From: Xenopus tropicalis
Lineage: Eukaryota; Chordata; Amphibia; Anura; Pipidae
NCBI RefSeq assembly: GCF_000004195.4
Contig: NC_030680.2
Span: forward strand, 148,934,545-148,998,544
Direction: 5' to 3'
Length of the DNA: 64,000 bases
The notes under the pieces are model-generated. The model ran no database searches. It saw only the letters and a list, made by a program, of their open reading frames with translations, and had not been told where the DNA came from. Shown here in pieces: positions 12,901-23,277 of this stretch (its first letter is position 1; each line of letters starts with the position of its first letter). Made by a program: the position numbers and the translations under genes.

Positions 12901-15900
12901 AATAGGGTTCCCTGGACAGTACAGTATGGGGGTACAGCTTATTGTGTGCCCAGAACATTCCTTCTCTGTATATTTGTATTTATACATATGGGTAGGGGGT
13001 GCCATAGTGTTTCCCTTAGACAGTACAGTATGGGGGTACAGCTTATTGTGTGCCCAGAACATTCCTTCTCTGTATATTTGTATTTATACATATGGGTAGG
13101 GGGTGCCATAGTGTTTCCCTTAGACAGTACAGTATGGGGGTACAGCTTATTGTGTGCCCAGAACATTCCTTCTCTGTATATTTGTATTTATACATATGGG
13201 TAGGGAGTGCCATAGTGTTTCCTTTAGACAGTACAGTATGGGGGTACAGCTTATTGTGTGCCCAGAACATTCCTTCTCTGTATATTTGTATTTATACATA
13301 TGGGTAGGGGGTGCCATAGTGTTTCCCTTAGACAGTACAGTATGGGGGTACAGCTTATTGTGTGCCCAGAACATTCCTTCTCTGTATATTTGTATTTATA
13401 CATATGGGTAGGGGGTGCCATAGTGTTTCCCTTAGACAGTACAGTATGGGGGTACAGCTTATTGTGTGCCCAGAACATTCCTTCTCTGTATATTTGTATT
13501 TATACATATGGGTAGGGGGTGCCATAGTGTTTCCCTTAGACAGTACAGTATGGGGGTACAGCTTATTGTGTGCCCAGAACATTCCTTCTCTGTATATTTG
13601 TATTTATACATATGGGTAGGAGGTGCCATAGTGTTTCCCTTAGACAGTACAGTATGGGGGTACAGCTTATTGTGTGCCCAGAACATTCCTTCTCTGTATA
13701 TTTGTATTTATACATATGGGTAGGGGGTGCCATAGTGTTTCCCTTAGACAGTACAGTATGGGGGTACAGATTATTGTGTGACCAGAACATTCATTCTCTG
13801 TATATTTGTATCTATAGATACATATTACATATAGAAATCACAATGATATCCCTCTCTATCTCTGTATAATACAACGAGAAGAAAAGAGAACGTTCCCTTA
13901 GGCTACAAAGAAAACATGGAAGTTAAATATTTGATATATATTTAGAGTTCTTGCAGTCTATTCCTAGAGGATTTATGATCGCGTGCCTACTTTACATTCT
14001 TTCCCCATGAATTATGAATACGCCAAGGTCTTAAGCATAGAAATAGTCACATTTAAAATTTTAATGACGGTTTCTCTGCCAGATTAATATAGTCCAAGGG
14101 ATCGTGGCTGACATCAACGTAAAGACCGGCGAGTCCGAGTGCCACTATTACAAGGAGAGGCTGATTTACCTGGATGAATGCCAAAAAGACCCCCTTATCG
14201 ATAACTCGCGAGCGCTGTGCTGCCACGGGGAGCTCAAGAACAACCGGGGAGCGGTAAGTCTGGGACAGACGTCATTAATCATTATTAGTGTAATTATTAT
14301 TTGCTATTGCAGGAGACTACATTCAGGGGGGGTTCATAGTCACAGGGACCCACCCTACACAGTAGTGATGTGGGGAACCTACGGGGTTGAACCGATATCC
14401 ACACATCAGAAGGGGGTCACAGTTGGGTTTGGGCACAGCTCTTCTGCCTTATTTGACTTAACTATTTATAATAGAGCGCCAGCCCCGCCCCTCTGTGACA
14501 TCAGAGATTGGCCGGCCCGATACCCACTGGACACGCGGGTCAGGCAGGTTCGGTCCAACCTCAGCACAAAGCGGGTCGCGGGCAGGTCCAGGTTGAGCTC
14601 TTCTGTGTGCTCTCCCTGCCTCGACCTAACACTGCTGGCTGCTTCTTTTGGCTTCAGAATTTATAGGCGCACATCCGCCATGTCCCGCCCCTTTTGTGAA
14701 GTCATTGTGGGGTGGGCGTCGGTCTATAAATACTGGGCAGAAGCCATGTCGGGTAGGGTTTCGGGTCGACCCACACATCACTACTACACAGCATGGAGAC
14801 TGATTAAGAAACCACTGGTTAAACTCAAGCAACCTATTCTTTCATATTTGCAGTTGGCATGAAATTGAGTATAGTTGGTCATACATTGTAAGATCTGCTT
14901 GTTTGGTGAGGTCGCCTAATGAGTGGACCTTTACCTGATTTGGTCACCAATACAGTGGGGTTAATCTGATTGTTTAGCCCCTTGGCCCAATGTTTGGATC
15001 ATAATTGGGGCCTATGAAGACCAATCAACTCTGCAATTCAGTCCTTGCCCAATGGGATTTTCACGTCTGCCCAACGGATATCTGGCCAAGACCTCCTGAG
15101 GGCCACATACACAGGACTTTAAGCTGCTTACCTTGTCTGGTGGGGCCGGGTTAGCAGCTATTAATGGCCTGTGTATGACCAGCTTAACATTCTGCCTTTC
15201 TTCATAAGAGCTCAATGGTGGAGAAACAACAAACTCCATGACATTTGATAGTGGGAACTCACAGGGTTAGTGCAGATAGGCGGCCGGATGAACCACAATG
15301 GTCGTTTAAGTTCTAAGAGGTACAAGAGAGAGGTCAGAAGTCCTTGTTCCATCTGGAATACTCATGCGATAGCAGCAGATCTGGTGACCAGTGTTTTTGT
15401 TATTTCTCCCTGAACGTTTCACACGCATTAGGGTGCTACCCCCCCACCCTTTCTCCCTGACCTTTCAACAGCAAAGACCAATCTGACAGCAGCCAGAAGT
15501 GAAGCTCTTTGATCCTGCACTTTTGTGGCTTCTGGTCTTTCCACTTGTTCGTTTGTCTTATGTCCTGATTACATTAGGGAAGGCAAGTAAACAGTGACAT
15601 CAGGCACATGGTGACTAGTTTGCTCCTGGATGTTGTTAAAGTCGGAGGGTGTAATGCAAACAGAATGACTACAGCAAAGAAACATTTGACCTGACTTCAC
15701 AAGGTTGTGCCATTTAATTGCAGGCAGTTAGAATAGGACGTGCCAGCCTTAGTTAATTCAAAGGTTGGACGTTACATTCCTAAAATAATGTAGGGAATTA
15801 AGGTCCCTATACACGGCCTGATTCTAGCTGCCAATATGGGTCCCTTAGACCGATTTGGCAGCTAATCGGCCCGTGTATGGGCACTGCCAACGGGCCTGCC

Positions 15901-18112
15901 CAACTGATATCTGGCCTGAAATCAGGCAGATATCAATCAGGCAGGTTAAAAAATCTAGTCGGATCGGGGACCGCATTGGCTCCGCATTTGGCCCCAGGAC
16001 CAAACGATTGAATTAGCCTAAATTCCCCCGATATCGCCCACCCGTAGGTTTTGCCAAGCGAGCAGATCTTAAGGTGTATGGGCACCTTTAAGGTGGCCCT
16101 ACACCTTCAGATCCGCTCGCTTGGCGATGTTGCTAAGCGATCGGATCTTCTCCCGTTATCCCCACCTATGGGTGGGCGATATTGGGAGAATCCAGGCTAA
16201 TTTGATTGTTTGGCCCCAGGGCGAATTATTACGACGGGTATAGGCAAAGTCTGTTCAGGGACCGCATCAACGAGCCAGTCTTAGGGACCGATATCAGCAG
16301 CTAGAATCGACCCGTCTATGGGCACCTTTAGTTAATGCAAAGGTTGAACGTTTAGGCCCGGATTTGTGGCAAGGCCACAAAGGCCTGGGCCTAGGGCGGC
16401 ATTCCGCCCCGCTGCAATGAAATTTTGACATTTTGCTCCCATACAGAGCAATGGGGATTTCTCCCCACTGCTCCGTATTAGTGTTAAATGCCTGCGCATG
16501 CGCGCTTGTGTCAACGCGGCACGGGGGGAGGGAGGGTTTGTTCGCGCATGCGCAGTGGGCGTGAATGGGGGGCGGCCTAGGGGCGGCTGAATTTAAAATC
16601 CGGCGCTGTGAACGTTACATTCCTAAAATAATGTAGGGAATTAGTCCTTCTGCTGTTTCAATCAGCAACTGAAAGCAGCCACCGCCATAGGAAATAACGA
16701 TACTTTAATTGTGCAGTTAATGAGATTTATTGCACAAACCATAGGGTTCTGTGAGCTCTTCCATTCCCCTTGTCAGTTTATGTGTACAGAAGATAAGTTA
16801 TCGGCTGCTTTTATTCTTTGAGGCTTCTGCCTTTGAACTCCTTATCTCCGACCTGCCAGCGAACACTCAGAGATGGTCATTATGAATGATCTGACTACTA
16901 AGTGATGTTTTATTAACCAAATTATTCTCCGTAGGTGGCCTCGGTGGCACACAGTGGTACTGGAGTTTGTTAACAATTGTAGCTCTTACATTTTATAATA
17001 TTACATTTAAAGCCAAGGATCATATAGGATTTGATAAATTCCCGGTCTTTAAATTCAAGTTTCTTTTGTTTCATTCTAGAAATTTCATGTCTTCCTCTTC
17101 CAAGACGTTTTGGTAATAACAAGGACAATTACCCAAAATGAGGCACTTTACTACCAAGTATATCGTCAGCCCATTCCTGTGAAAGATCTCATCCTGGATG
17201 ATTTACAGGACGGGGAGGTGCGCCTGGCAGGGTCGCTTCGTGGCGCCTTTAGCAACAATGAGAGAAGTAAGTGTCTAATGCAGTGATCCCCAACCAGTCA
17301 CTCAGGGGCAACATGTTGCTCACCAACCCCTTGGATGTTGCTCCCAGTGGCCTCAAGGCAGGTCCTTTTTTTAAAATTCCTTGCTTGGAGGCTTGCATAA
17401 AAACCAGAAGTTCTGCCAAACGGAGCCTCCTATAGGCTGCCAGTCCATATAGGGGCTATATATGATACCCCCGGGCACATTTTTCATGCTTATGTTCCTC
17501 CCCCACTCTTTCTACTCTTTTCAAGAGTGCAAGCTTTTGTAACAAGGTAAAAATGCTGGTGAAGTACAACTCCAGGAAACCCAAATATCCTTTAGTTGGG
17601 TGAAGAACATAGAAGCGTAAGTAAAATCTTTTTGGGGCTTTGGTTGCAATAGTTTCCAAATAAAATTCTACCAAAGAAAATACCCCAAAAGGAAAGAGAA
17701 GGAAGAAATAATCTCATGATAAAAACCTGCCAATAAATGTGCACTCACGATGTAATGTTTTTGCTTTACAGTAAAGAACTTCTTTAGAGTGGGTTTCAAA
17801 AATGGATCCCAAAGCCAAGCCCACTGCCTCCAAGCAAACGACACATTCAACAAGCAACAGTGGCTGAACTGTATCCGGCAAGCTAAGGAGTCGGTGGTGT
17901 GCTCTGGGGGAGACGACGTGTCGTCCTCAGAGGGACAGTTATTAATATCTGCCAATGGGACCTGTGAATCTCAGCCACCGGCGCGCTTTGAGCAAATGGA
18001 CCAATCGGACAGTGTTTCGGACTGCAGTATGGACATAAGCGAAACGAGCATGGACTGCGAGCAAATGGAACAAACAAACTCACTCAACAAGGAGGTTGAA
18101 AGTAACGTTTGA
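854..18112 (+). CDS. arhgef3: arhgef3, Rho guanine nucleotide exchange factor 3 (nine 3' coding exons)
   Basis: Arhgef3 (XPLN) loads GTP onto RhoA and RhoB and also binds mTORC2 in mammals. Coding exons: 854-961, 3894-4064, 6282-6344, 7105-7201, 7295-7371, 12610-12867, 14083-14253, 17080-17266, 17772-18112. All have AG/GT borders and joining phases, giving 490 residues plus TGA against about 526 in human, so roughly 36 N-terminal residues are missing upstream. Segments nearly identical to my memory of mammalian ARHGEF3, rather than its paralogue NET1, include RVTSLANLIPPVKPTPLKRF, KLWSETFDVCVNQ and EQMDQSDS. The DH domain spans about residues 92-275 and the PH domain about 305-435, with the invariant PH tryptophan at W408. 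The tail is acidic and Ser-rich and ends in ESNV, a class I PDZ-ligand pattern. Oddity: the DH motif reads KYHLLLKEIL (H235) where Pro is nearly universal. Confidence 0.96.
1601..2097. repeat. 19-bp minisatellite
   Basis: About 26 copies of a 19-bp unit close to tgtctccatcttgccctac, with t/c variants (cttgtccc, ctcgccct, tccccatc). Because 19 is not a multiple of 3 and the unit lacks stops, all three plus frames stay open (187-219 codons). Those frames are repeat artefacts. Confidence 0.95.
3308..3586. repeat. Palindrome, 123-bp arms
   Basis: Left arm 3308-3430 and right arm 3464-3586 are reverse complements with about eight mismatches by eye, separated by 33 bp. The arms run from gtggccacatcc to the ggcggctcaa / ttgagccgtc junction. 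It is probably a foldback MITE; no clear target duplication was identified. Confidence 0.9.
3894..4064 (+). CDS. arhgef3: arhgef3 exon (57 codons)
   Basis: Phase 0 at both ends, with acceptor tttccag and donor gtaggc. It reads RSISFRSDSRPDLF, then KRRDSKLWSETFDVCVNQ, then EIKRQE. It leads directly into the DH domain, whose first helix begins in the next exon. Confidence 0.95.
4404..5058. repeat. Degenerate 44-bp tandem array
   Basis: About 15 units resembling ggtatccaagaacaaaagaa followed by tacccaagagtagggctcac. Neighbouring clean units are 44 bp apart (for example 4662 and 4706). Divergence rises toward both ends. Confidence 0.88.
5692..5980 (+). mobile_element. hAT-like MITE, 'gagcaacatg' family
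   Basis: Begins cagggtttaccaac and ends ggttggcatcactg, giving imperfect terminal inverted repeats. Flanks ctcttgat (5684-5691) and ctctagat (5981-5988) match at 7 of 8 positions, as expected for an old 8-bp hAT duplication. Relatives lie at 6745-7021, 17281-17510, 53664-53866 and 56161-56360. Confidence 0.8.
6282..6344 (+). CDS. arhgef3: arhgef3 exon, start of DH domain (21 codons)
   Basis: Phase 0, with acceptor tttccgcag and donor gtacgt. It reads AIFELSQGEEDLIEDLKLAK. This is conserved region 1 of the Dbl homology domain, where the Glu-containing helix contacts switch I of the Rho GTPase. Confidence 0.96.
6345..7104. other. arhgef3 intron
   Basis: Holds one hAT-like MITE (6745-7021). 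The rest is unremarkable. Confidence 0.7.
6745..7021 (+). mobile_element. hAT-like MITE, 'gagcaacatg' family
   Basis: Begins cagggatcctcaac and ends ggttggggatcattg. Flanks atttagcc (6737-6744) and gtttagcc (7022-7029) differ at one of eight bases. Same family as 5692-5980. Confidence 0.82.
7105..7201 (+). CDS. arhgef3: arhgef3 exon, DH domain (32 codons plus 1 nt)
   Basis: Acceptor cattag and donor gtatcg. It reads AYHDPMLKLSIMTEQELTQI and then FGTLDSLIPLHE. Ends in phase 1, and the split Asp codon completes in the next exon. Confidence 0.96.
7295..7371 (+). CDS. arhgef3: arhgef3 exon, DH domain (26 codons with split start)
   Basis: Acceptor gtctcag and donor gtaaga. With the preceding G it reads DLLRRLREVRKPDGS and then ENVGHILVGW. 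It is only 93 bp from the previous exon. Confidence 0.96.
7785..8399. mobile_element. TTAA-type MITE, 'ggtggccatacacgggc' family
   Basis: Starts ttaaggtggccatacacg and ends cgtgtatgggcacctttta, giving terminal inverted repeats. Internal gaccgatt...ggcagct segments occur twice, so it looks dimeric. The same family recurs at 15798, 19283 and 58256. The 62-75 codon frames inside are not genes. Confidence 0.85.
8927..10384 (+). mobile_element. TIR element with 112-bp tandem core (11 copies)
   Basis: The left end tacaggtatgagatccctta and the right end gataacgggtcctatacctgta are inverted repeats. The core is a 112-bp unit repeated 11 times (gatcccaactaagata occurs near 9080, 9193, 9305 and onward to 10207) with few substitutions. 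Two inverted relatives lie at 10718-11259 and 54951-56113. Confidence 0.92.
10718..11259 (-). mobile_element. Truncated reverse copy of the 112-bp-core element (4 units)
   Basis: Four reverse-orientation units (ttagttgggatcaagtacag near 10764, 10876, 10990, 11102), then the terminal gtttccggataagggatcc and ending cctgta. The opposite terminus is missing. It lies 334 bp from the first element in opposite orientation. Confidence 0.88.
12610..12867 (+). CDS. arhgef3: arhgef3 exon, DH domain core (86 codons)
   Basis: Phase 0, with acceptor ggtgcag and donor gtaagt. It carries CSNQVAAKALLDHKKQD, CLESPFSRKLDLWNFLDIP and then RSRLVKYHLLLKEILRHTPN. The latter is DH conserved region 3, the GTPase contact helix. 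The codon at 12796-12798 is CAT (His) where Pro (CCN) is expected. Confidence 0.96.
12868..14082. other. arhgef3 intron with 104-bp satellite
   Basis: Almost filled by the 104-bp array at 12904-13818. The repeated 75- and 85-codon frames on both strands are array products. The remaining ~260 bp before the next exon shows nothing. Confidence 0.75.
12904..13818. repeat. 104-bp tandem array, about 9 copies
   Basis: Unit begins acagtacagtatgggggtac at 12916, 13020, 13124 and every 104 bp to 13748. Copies are almost identical (one to three differences); the last is partial and diverged. It starts only about 37 bp after the exon donor at 12868. Confidence 0.96.
14083..14253 (+). CDS. arhgef3: arhgef3 exon, end of DH and start of PH (57 codons)
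   Basis: Phase 0, with acceptor tctgccag and donor gtaagt. It reads INIVQGIVADINVKTGESEC and then LCCHGELKNNRGA. The last part is the first strand of the PH domain. The 252-codon open frame continuing to 14862 is readthrough into a hAT MITE, not a longer exon. Confidence 0.96.
14363..14783. mobile_element. hAT MITE with perfect 8-bp TSD
   Basis: Starts tagtgatgtgggg and ends acccacacatcacta. It is flanked on both sides by ctacacag (14355-14362 and 14784-14791). The TAGTGATG terminus is shared with the element at 35690-35912. Confidence 0.92.
15798..16330. mobile_element. Two abutting TTAA-type MITE copies
   Basis: The first copy runs from ttaaggtccctatacacgg to gggcaccttta (about 16090). 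The second runs from ttaaggtggccctacacc to gtctatgggcaccttta. A 48-bp host segment (starting gttaattcaaaggttg) is duplicated on both sides, at 15750 and from 16331. Confidence 0.82.
16353..16608. mobile_element. hAT-like MITE with perfect 8-bp TSD
   Basis: Starts taggcccggattt and ends aaatccggcgctg. It is flanked by tgaacgtt at 16345-16352 and 16609-16616. It interrupts the right-hand copy of the 48-bp duplicated flank, so it is younger than that duplication. GC-rich, with gcgcatgcgc motifs. Confidence 0.88.
17080..17266 (+). CDS. arhgef3: arhgef3 exon, PH domain (62 codons plus 1 nt)
   Basis: Acceptor cattctag and donor gtaagt. It reads KFHVFLFQDVLVITRTITQN, YQVYRQPIPVKDLILDDLQD, GSLRGAFSNNER. 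These are the PH strands typical of the NET1/ARHGEF3 family. Ends in phase 1. Confidence 0.96.
17267..17771. other. arhgef3 last intron
   Basis: Carries a truncated reverse copy of the 'gagcaacatg' hAT-like MITE from 17281 (cagtgatccccaaccagtca) to about 17510. The rest is AT-rich and featureless. Confidence 0.7.
17281..17510 (-). mobile_element. Truncated hAT-like MITE, 'gagcaacatg' family
   Basis: The terminus cagtgatccccaacc is intact 14 bp after the exon donor, and the body matches the reverse complement of 5692-5980. The other terminus is not found. Confidence 0.75.
17772..18112 (+). CDS. arhgef3: arhgef3 terminal coding exon
   Basis: Acceptor tttacag, stop TGA 18110-18112. It carries KNFFRVGFKNGSQSQ and NDTFNKQQWLNCIRQAKE (C-terminal PH helix with invariant Trp), then an acidic Ser/Met-rich tail. 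The protein ends ESNV, a class I PDZ-binding pattern as in mammalian ARHGEF3. Confidence 0.96.
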
Positions 18113-19282
18113 CACGACAGTCGCCGTATTGAGGGAACATCCCGGCGTGTTACCTGTACAGTGTTTTTCATTCCGTTTGTGGAGCAGTTCGGAGAAGCAC
18201 TTTTACCATTTCCTGCGATGGTGTCAGCTCTGTCTTTTCTCACGTTATCTGCTGATAATGCTGTCGCTGCTGACGATGTCCTTGAGAGTCAAAATAAAGG
18301 AGCCGCTGGTCCTAAGTGATCCAAAGTAGTTGACGAGGGACTTAAGCTGCAGTTTGGCTCCGTCTTTAAACTACTGTCAACGGGTGTATTGTACATGAAA
18401 TGTGTTTACTGTAAAGCTGTTACTGTGTTGGTTAACGCCTTAAAAGAACGTTCCGGTCCACATGTTACGTGTCAGAGAGGTCCCTAACTGCTGCCCAACG
18501 ACCGTTGTTGGACTACAACCCCCCTACATGCTTATTTTATACAAACAAAACGGTGTAAGGGTATTAATATGGCAGATACATAATAAGCAGGAACATTTGG
18601 GAAGCAATATCCCCCCTAGATCATAAGATTAAGTCCAGCAGAACAGAGCCGGCAACAGATTAAGGCTAATGATCTGCTCGGCGCATACCAAACAGGGTTT
18701 TCATAATAATCCTCTTATGGTCGGAGAAACCAAATATTTCTTTTCATTAACGTCGAATTTCGGTATGAAGAGAACAAAGCATACGGTCAGACGGGGAAAC
18801 TTGCAGCCAACCCTTGTGACACGATGTTGCCACCTTGTCCGTGGCTGTAAATATAAGGTCCGTGGGTTGGTGGTGTAATATGTCCCCTTGCTATAGGCCC
18901 CACCTAATTCCTTATCATTCCATTCCAATTTGCCATATACTATCAAGGAATTTATACAGACCATGCCTTCTTACCCATTATTCTATTCGAGACCCTTATA
19001 CGATATAACTGAATCGGTGAACACTCAACGCACCTAGGTATGAGGGTCGTCTCATAGAAAACAACATGTTGCAGGCTGTGCACGCTTGAAAAGGCCTATT
19101 TAGTTTACCCAATTGAGCAGCTCTGGATTGCCCTCTGTTGGTATAGGGTGGTATAGCAAATATGCTGAATTTTCTTTCCAGTTGGGTTGGATTTCTTGAC
19201 AGATGTGTTTCAAGAGATGGTGACCTTACAATATAATCGGTATGTCGGCACTTTGGGATGAACCTTCACTTGAATTTCTGAC
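18113..19282 (+). other. arhgef3 3' UTR and downstream flank
   Basis: Sequence after the arhgef3 stop codon. The transcript end cannot be fixed: an AATAAA lies 181 bp after the stop, but a longer UTR is possible because the mammalian 3' UTR is long. ORFs here (for example 18669-18878) show no family similarity. Confidence 0.6.
18293..18298 (+). terminator. Candidate arhgef3 polyadenylation signal
   Basis: Canonical AATAAA, 181 bp after the stop codon. No strong GU-rich element follows, so a more distal site may be used (another AATAAA is at 20400-20405). Confidence 0.4.
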
Positions 19283-19606
19283 TTAAGGTGGCCATATATG
19301 GGAAGATCCGCTCCCTTGGCGAGGTCGCCAAGTGAGCGGATCTTCTCCTGATATCCCCACCCTGTGGCCAAACGATCCAATTATATTGGCGGCAATGGGG
19401 CAGTTGGTTCGGGGACCACATCAAGCCGATGCTGTCCCCGATCCGACTAAATCTTTTAACCTGCCCAATGGATATCTGGCCAATTTCAGGCCAGATATCA
19501 ATCGGGCATGCCCCTCGTTCCTGTCCCTACACGGGCCGATAAGCTTCCGAATCGGTCCAAGGGATCCATATCGGCAACAACAATCAGCCCGTGTATGGGG
19601 ACCTTA
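19283..19606. mobile_element. TTAA-type MITE, 'ggtggccatacacgggc' family
   Basis: Starts ttaaggtggccatatatg and ends cccgtgtatggggacctta, with imperfect inverted ends. The 143-codon frame at 19332-19763 is largely this element. Confidence 0.82.
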
Positions 19607-22600
19607 CAGTTTGGATGCAGACCCCCAAAAGGTCAAAAACTGGCCTAAGGCGGCCAATTCAGTACACATGAGTAATTGCTCTGCTGTCCATGCACAAACC
19701 AGCCACAAATGCGTTGTATATTCAGTGGCCCGGGCACAGCAGTTACAACCACAGCCTCTATGACTGCGGCACATAGTGGATATAGCCCCCACTGGAATTC
19801 ATGTTTTTTATTTTGTAATTGTAAACAGTTGTAAATAACCAAAATACTATGGCACTAGCTGAGAAAGTGTAATTATTGGTGGCAGAAAAACCATAATTGT
19901 AATCTCCTCGTGACTGTCGTTTACACCAAAGAAACACACATCTGCACCGTTATACGGAGTATCCAGTTTGGTAAACTGCGCTATTTAAAAAACAAAAATT
20001 AAAAAAAAACCCCACAAAAAACAATGTTGTCCTTTATTTTACTTGTTAGACTGTTCTATTTATAGTGAAAGACAAATCTGGTGACTAGTTTGTGGTTTAT
20101 TAGCTTCGGGGTCGGGTGGAAATGCCGGAGATGGAGCAATGAATTCGCTTCTATTACAGCCAATAAAGTTGTCACATGATTTCCCGTTGCTTTCGTTGGA
20201 TTGGTTGAGAGATTTGTGATGAGTTTAGGGCAGGTAAATAGGATGCGGAGACGTTGCCACAACATTAGAAATATTGCCAAAGGTCTAGTACTGAAGGAAA
20301 ATGCATGTTTGGTGGGAAAAGACATATATTTTCTATGAAATTATATATATATATATATATATATTTTGTATAAAGACCTCAAGTTACCGTGGAAGCGAAA
20401 ATAAATCACATTCAGCAGTTTCTTTTTGCTTTGTCCGATTTTCTTCCTGTGAGTGAGATCAGTTGATAAGGGAACGTTCCAGGGGTCGCTGCTATTTATA
20501 CAACATGGGTCGGGGTAGAACAAGGGTGTGCCCTAGGGATAATAGCTCCACCCACTCCCCTTGCCTCGTAGTACTGTCTGTGCATGTACCTATCACAGAA
20601 GTGCTTTTAAAGGGGAACTTCACCCAAACTTAAACTTTTTGAAAAGTACACATCATTTTAAGCAACTTTGCAGTATACATAACTAAAAAATACACAGCCT
20701 TTTCATCATTTAATATGGTTTGGAACAGTTCCTTAAGCCCCGCCCCCTGATCTACCAGACTACTTTGAGACTCAGTAGCTGTCTGTCCTCAGCCTGCCTT
20801 CAGCCTGCATCCTCCCAATCCCACAATCCCCTGCTGCAGACATGATGTCAATAAGGAAAGGGACATCCCAGTGCAATGCATTGTGGATCACGTAGTTCCT
20901 GCATGCTGGCTGTAAGCTGTGGGGAAGTTGTTACAATTTGTAACATCAGTGTTTTAGTCCCTCCTCCCCTGCCAGGATTTCAAATGGGAGAAGAACTGTT
21001 TTGCAGCTGGATTTCAGCATATAAAATAGTACTAATTCCTACTTTTTTGAAGGAACAGATTACAGTGATAGGAATATTAGGGGTTTCTGGGTTGTGTGGG
21101 TTCGGAAGCCAGAGTTGCCATTTAAGCATTTTTCTAGGTGGGCCATAAAGGGCAGTCACGAGCCCTAGGATGCCTCTATATTACAACCCTAACGGCTACC
21201 TTATAAACTGTCTCTGGAGGGCAGTAGGACAGGGGCCTTTTCCTAAATGTATCTTACTATGAAAACACAGGCTGAGGCTAAAAACCTATGGCTCTACGTG
21301 TCTACAATGTCTTACTCCTTTCTGTTCAGGCCTTTCTTATTCATCTTCCAGTCTGTCATTCACACGCTTGGTTGCTAGAGTAAATTGGACCATAGCAGCC
21401 AGATAACTGTTGAAACATTTTGGGATTAGTCTCTGCAAGTGAAGCAAACAATTCCTTTTTTTGATTTCTACCTTCATGAAGATTGCTTCAAAGGTTTAAT
21501 GGTGGTCGCAGATCGGGTTATGCATAAGGCAGCTGCAGACGGGTTGGGTACCGGATCGGTGTGGGTAAAAATGCAGGGTCCAGGTCACGGGTTGCCGACT
21601 GCTGGTCAGGGTCTGAAAAATTGGAAGTGGAGCAACCAATTGTTTTTTCCATTTCTAATTTCTTCATGATTACTCCAAAGCATTTATAATATGTACAGGC
21701 CCACTATGGCTCGTACTGTTTAACTGCTTCCTTTTTCCTTCCTATTAACCTCTTCCCATCTGAGTTCAGTCACGTAGGTTGGTGCTTAAAGATATTACAT
21801 TTATTTCCTAAGGGATTTCTTTTTTTAAAGACAAACACTTTTGTTTTGTGTTTTTATAGCTGAGAGCATATCCCCGAAGCGGAGTCATTGGAGCGCGTGT
21901 TTATAGCCACGAGAGTTCCCCTTTAACCTGAATATTGCGTGCAGTCTGAGGCCTGACCCATTTGTTTTATTTAGAATGCAGCTATTGATTGGGACACAGG
22001 CTAAGTTTATACTTACATCAAAGGCATTACACCCATCATTCAATCATTCTGACCGGGCTATTCAGTTAAACCATGCAGCTGAACAAGGATATTGTTAAAC
22101 CCTGGCCCATTAGCTGATTGTGGCTACATGCGCCTCGGATTAACACTTCAATGGAAGCCGCCTTGTTAAAAGTTGCTTTGTCATTCTATTGAGTAGGTTA
22201 AAGTTGCACAGGAGGCAGAACCCCAGAAAGCTCATTAAAAATGGTGGTTTTTGTGGGAGGTTCTTTTTTTGCACCCTCATAAAGATGAATGAGATATATA
22301 AATTCAGTGTGCAGGGTCATACTGACCCCCTGTTTATATTAATGTATTCTACTGTACAGCGCTGCGTACATAAGTAGCACTTTATAAATAAATATATACA
22401 TACATACAAAAAGAACAGCTATTTCTTCACAAAAAACTGAGAGGATCAAAGCTTCCCCCCAAACACCACATTACTAGCTGTAAAGGTGCTAGATACAGTA
22501 GCAAACCCATGTATGTCTATAGGAAACTGGGCCTGCATTCAATTTCCATGTCAATAGATCAATCACACACAGATGTGAGTTTTAAGATAATGTCAGGCAG

Positions 22601-23277
22601 AGATATACCGCCGGTGTTGGTCCTCCTTGACTATAATGGGACACAGAAGTTGCAAGTGGGTGTAAGTGCCTGGAGCACGTTGGAAGCCTCGGGGGACATC
22701 TAGAAACCAAGGAGCACCTAGAAGATCTGGTCATGGCACCCAAACTGGAGGGACGGCCACTACAGTTCTATAAGGTACTCCCTGTGGCCACTCCAAAGAG
22801 ATTGTCTATGAGAGCACGGAAGGAGCTGCCCCTGCTGAATTCAGCCAAGAGGAGAGGCCTGGAGCTCCAAGGGAGAGCTTGTTACCTGCCAAGCTGCGAG
22901 ATGCCCAGTAGGTGAAAATGCCTCTGTGAAGTGTCATATAACTCTAGTCTGGCAGCCCCTATGAGAAGACCACCAGGACGCTGGAGAACATTGGCAGAGT
23001 CCCAAGTTTGTGGCCTTGTCTGAGGAAAAGTCTTTTGTGTATGTTCTGCAATGTGAAAGGAAGGTACTTTGGGAAACATACAAATACCTAAAGTATTGGC
23101 AGGACTTTATTCCAGGATAAGAACTGTGAATTTATGCCAAATAATGTGGCATTATTACTTTCAAAGACCGTGGGCCAGGAGAAGAACACACTAGAGGTAT
23201 TGGAGGAAACTGTATAATTACTTTCCACATATAGTCATTACACAGTAGCAAAGTAGATAAGGATTAAAAAAGACCAA
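19607..23277. other. Intergenic, no recognised gene
   Basis: Contains a (TA)n run at 20341-20364, a probable TTAAAGGGG-type MITE left end at 20607, and a LINE-type 3' tail at 22333-22405 (tacagcgctgcgtacataag, tttataaataaa, then ATAC repeats). The segment 22720-23080 has open frames on both strands but no recognisable protein. Confidence 0.6.
22333..22405 (+). repeat. LINE/SINE-type 3' tail
   Basis: gtacagcgctgcgtacataa, then gcactttataaataaa and short ATAC repeats. The same tail occurs at 34067-34130, and related gctgtggaatatgttggc versions occur at 32292-32335 and 46973-47030. Confidence 0.6.

Larger units (their letters stand above)
14254..17079. other. arhgef3 intron
   Basis: Contains three transposons (14363-14783, 15798-16330, 16353-16608). 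The sequence at 14870-15790 resembles fragments of the same TTAA family. No gene. Confidence 0.7.

Noticed and set aside
12856..13869. Series of 75- and 85-codon ORFs on both strands
   Set aside because: Each is the same 104-bp unit translated; identical text on opposite strands is not a gene family.
14104..14862. 252-codon open frame, plus strand
   Set aside because: It is arhgef3 exon 14083-14253 read through its gtaagt donor into a hAT MITE (14363-14783). The protein match stops at the donor.
22733..23079. Possible retroviral-type primer-binding or gag remnant (atggcacccaaactgg)
   Set aside because: No paired LTRs, no polypurine tract and no gag or pol similarity were seen; left as unassigned intergenic sequence.
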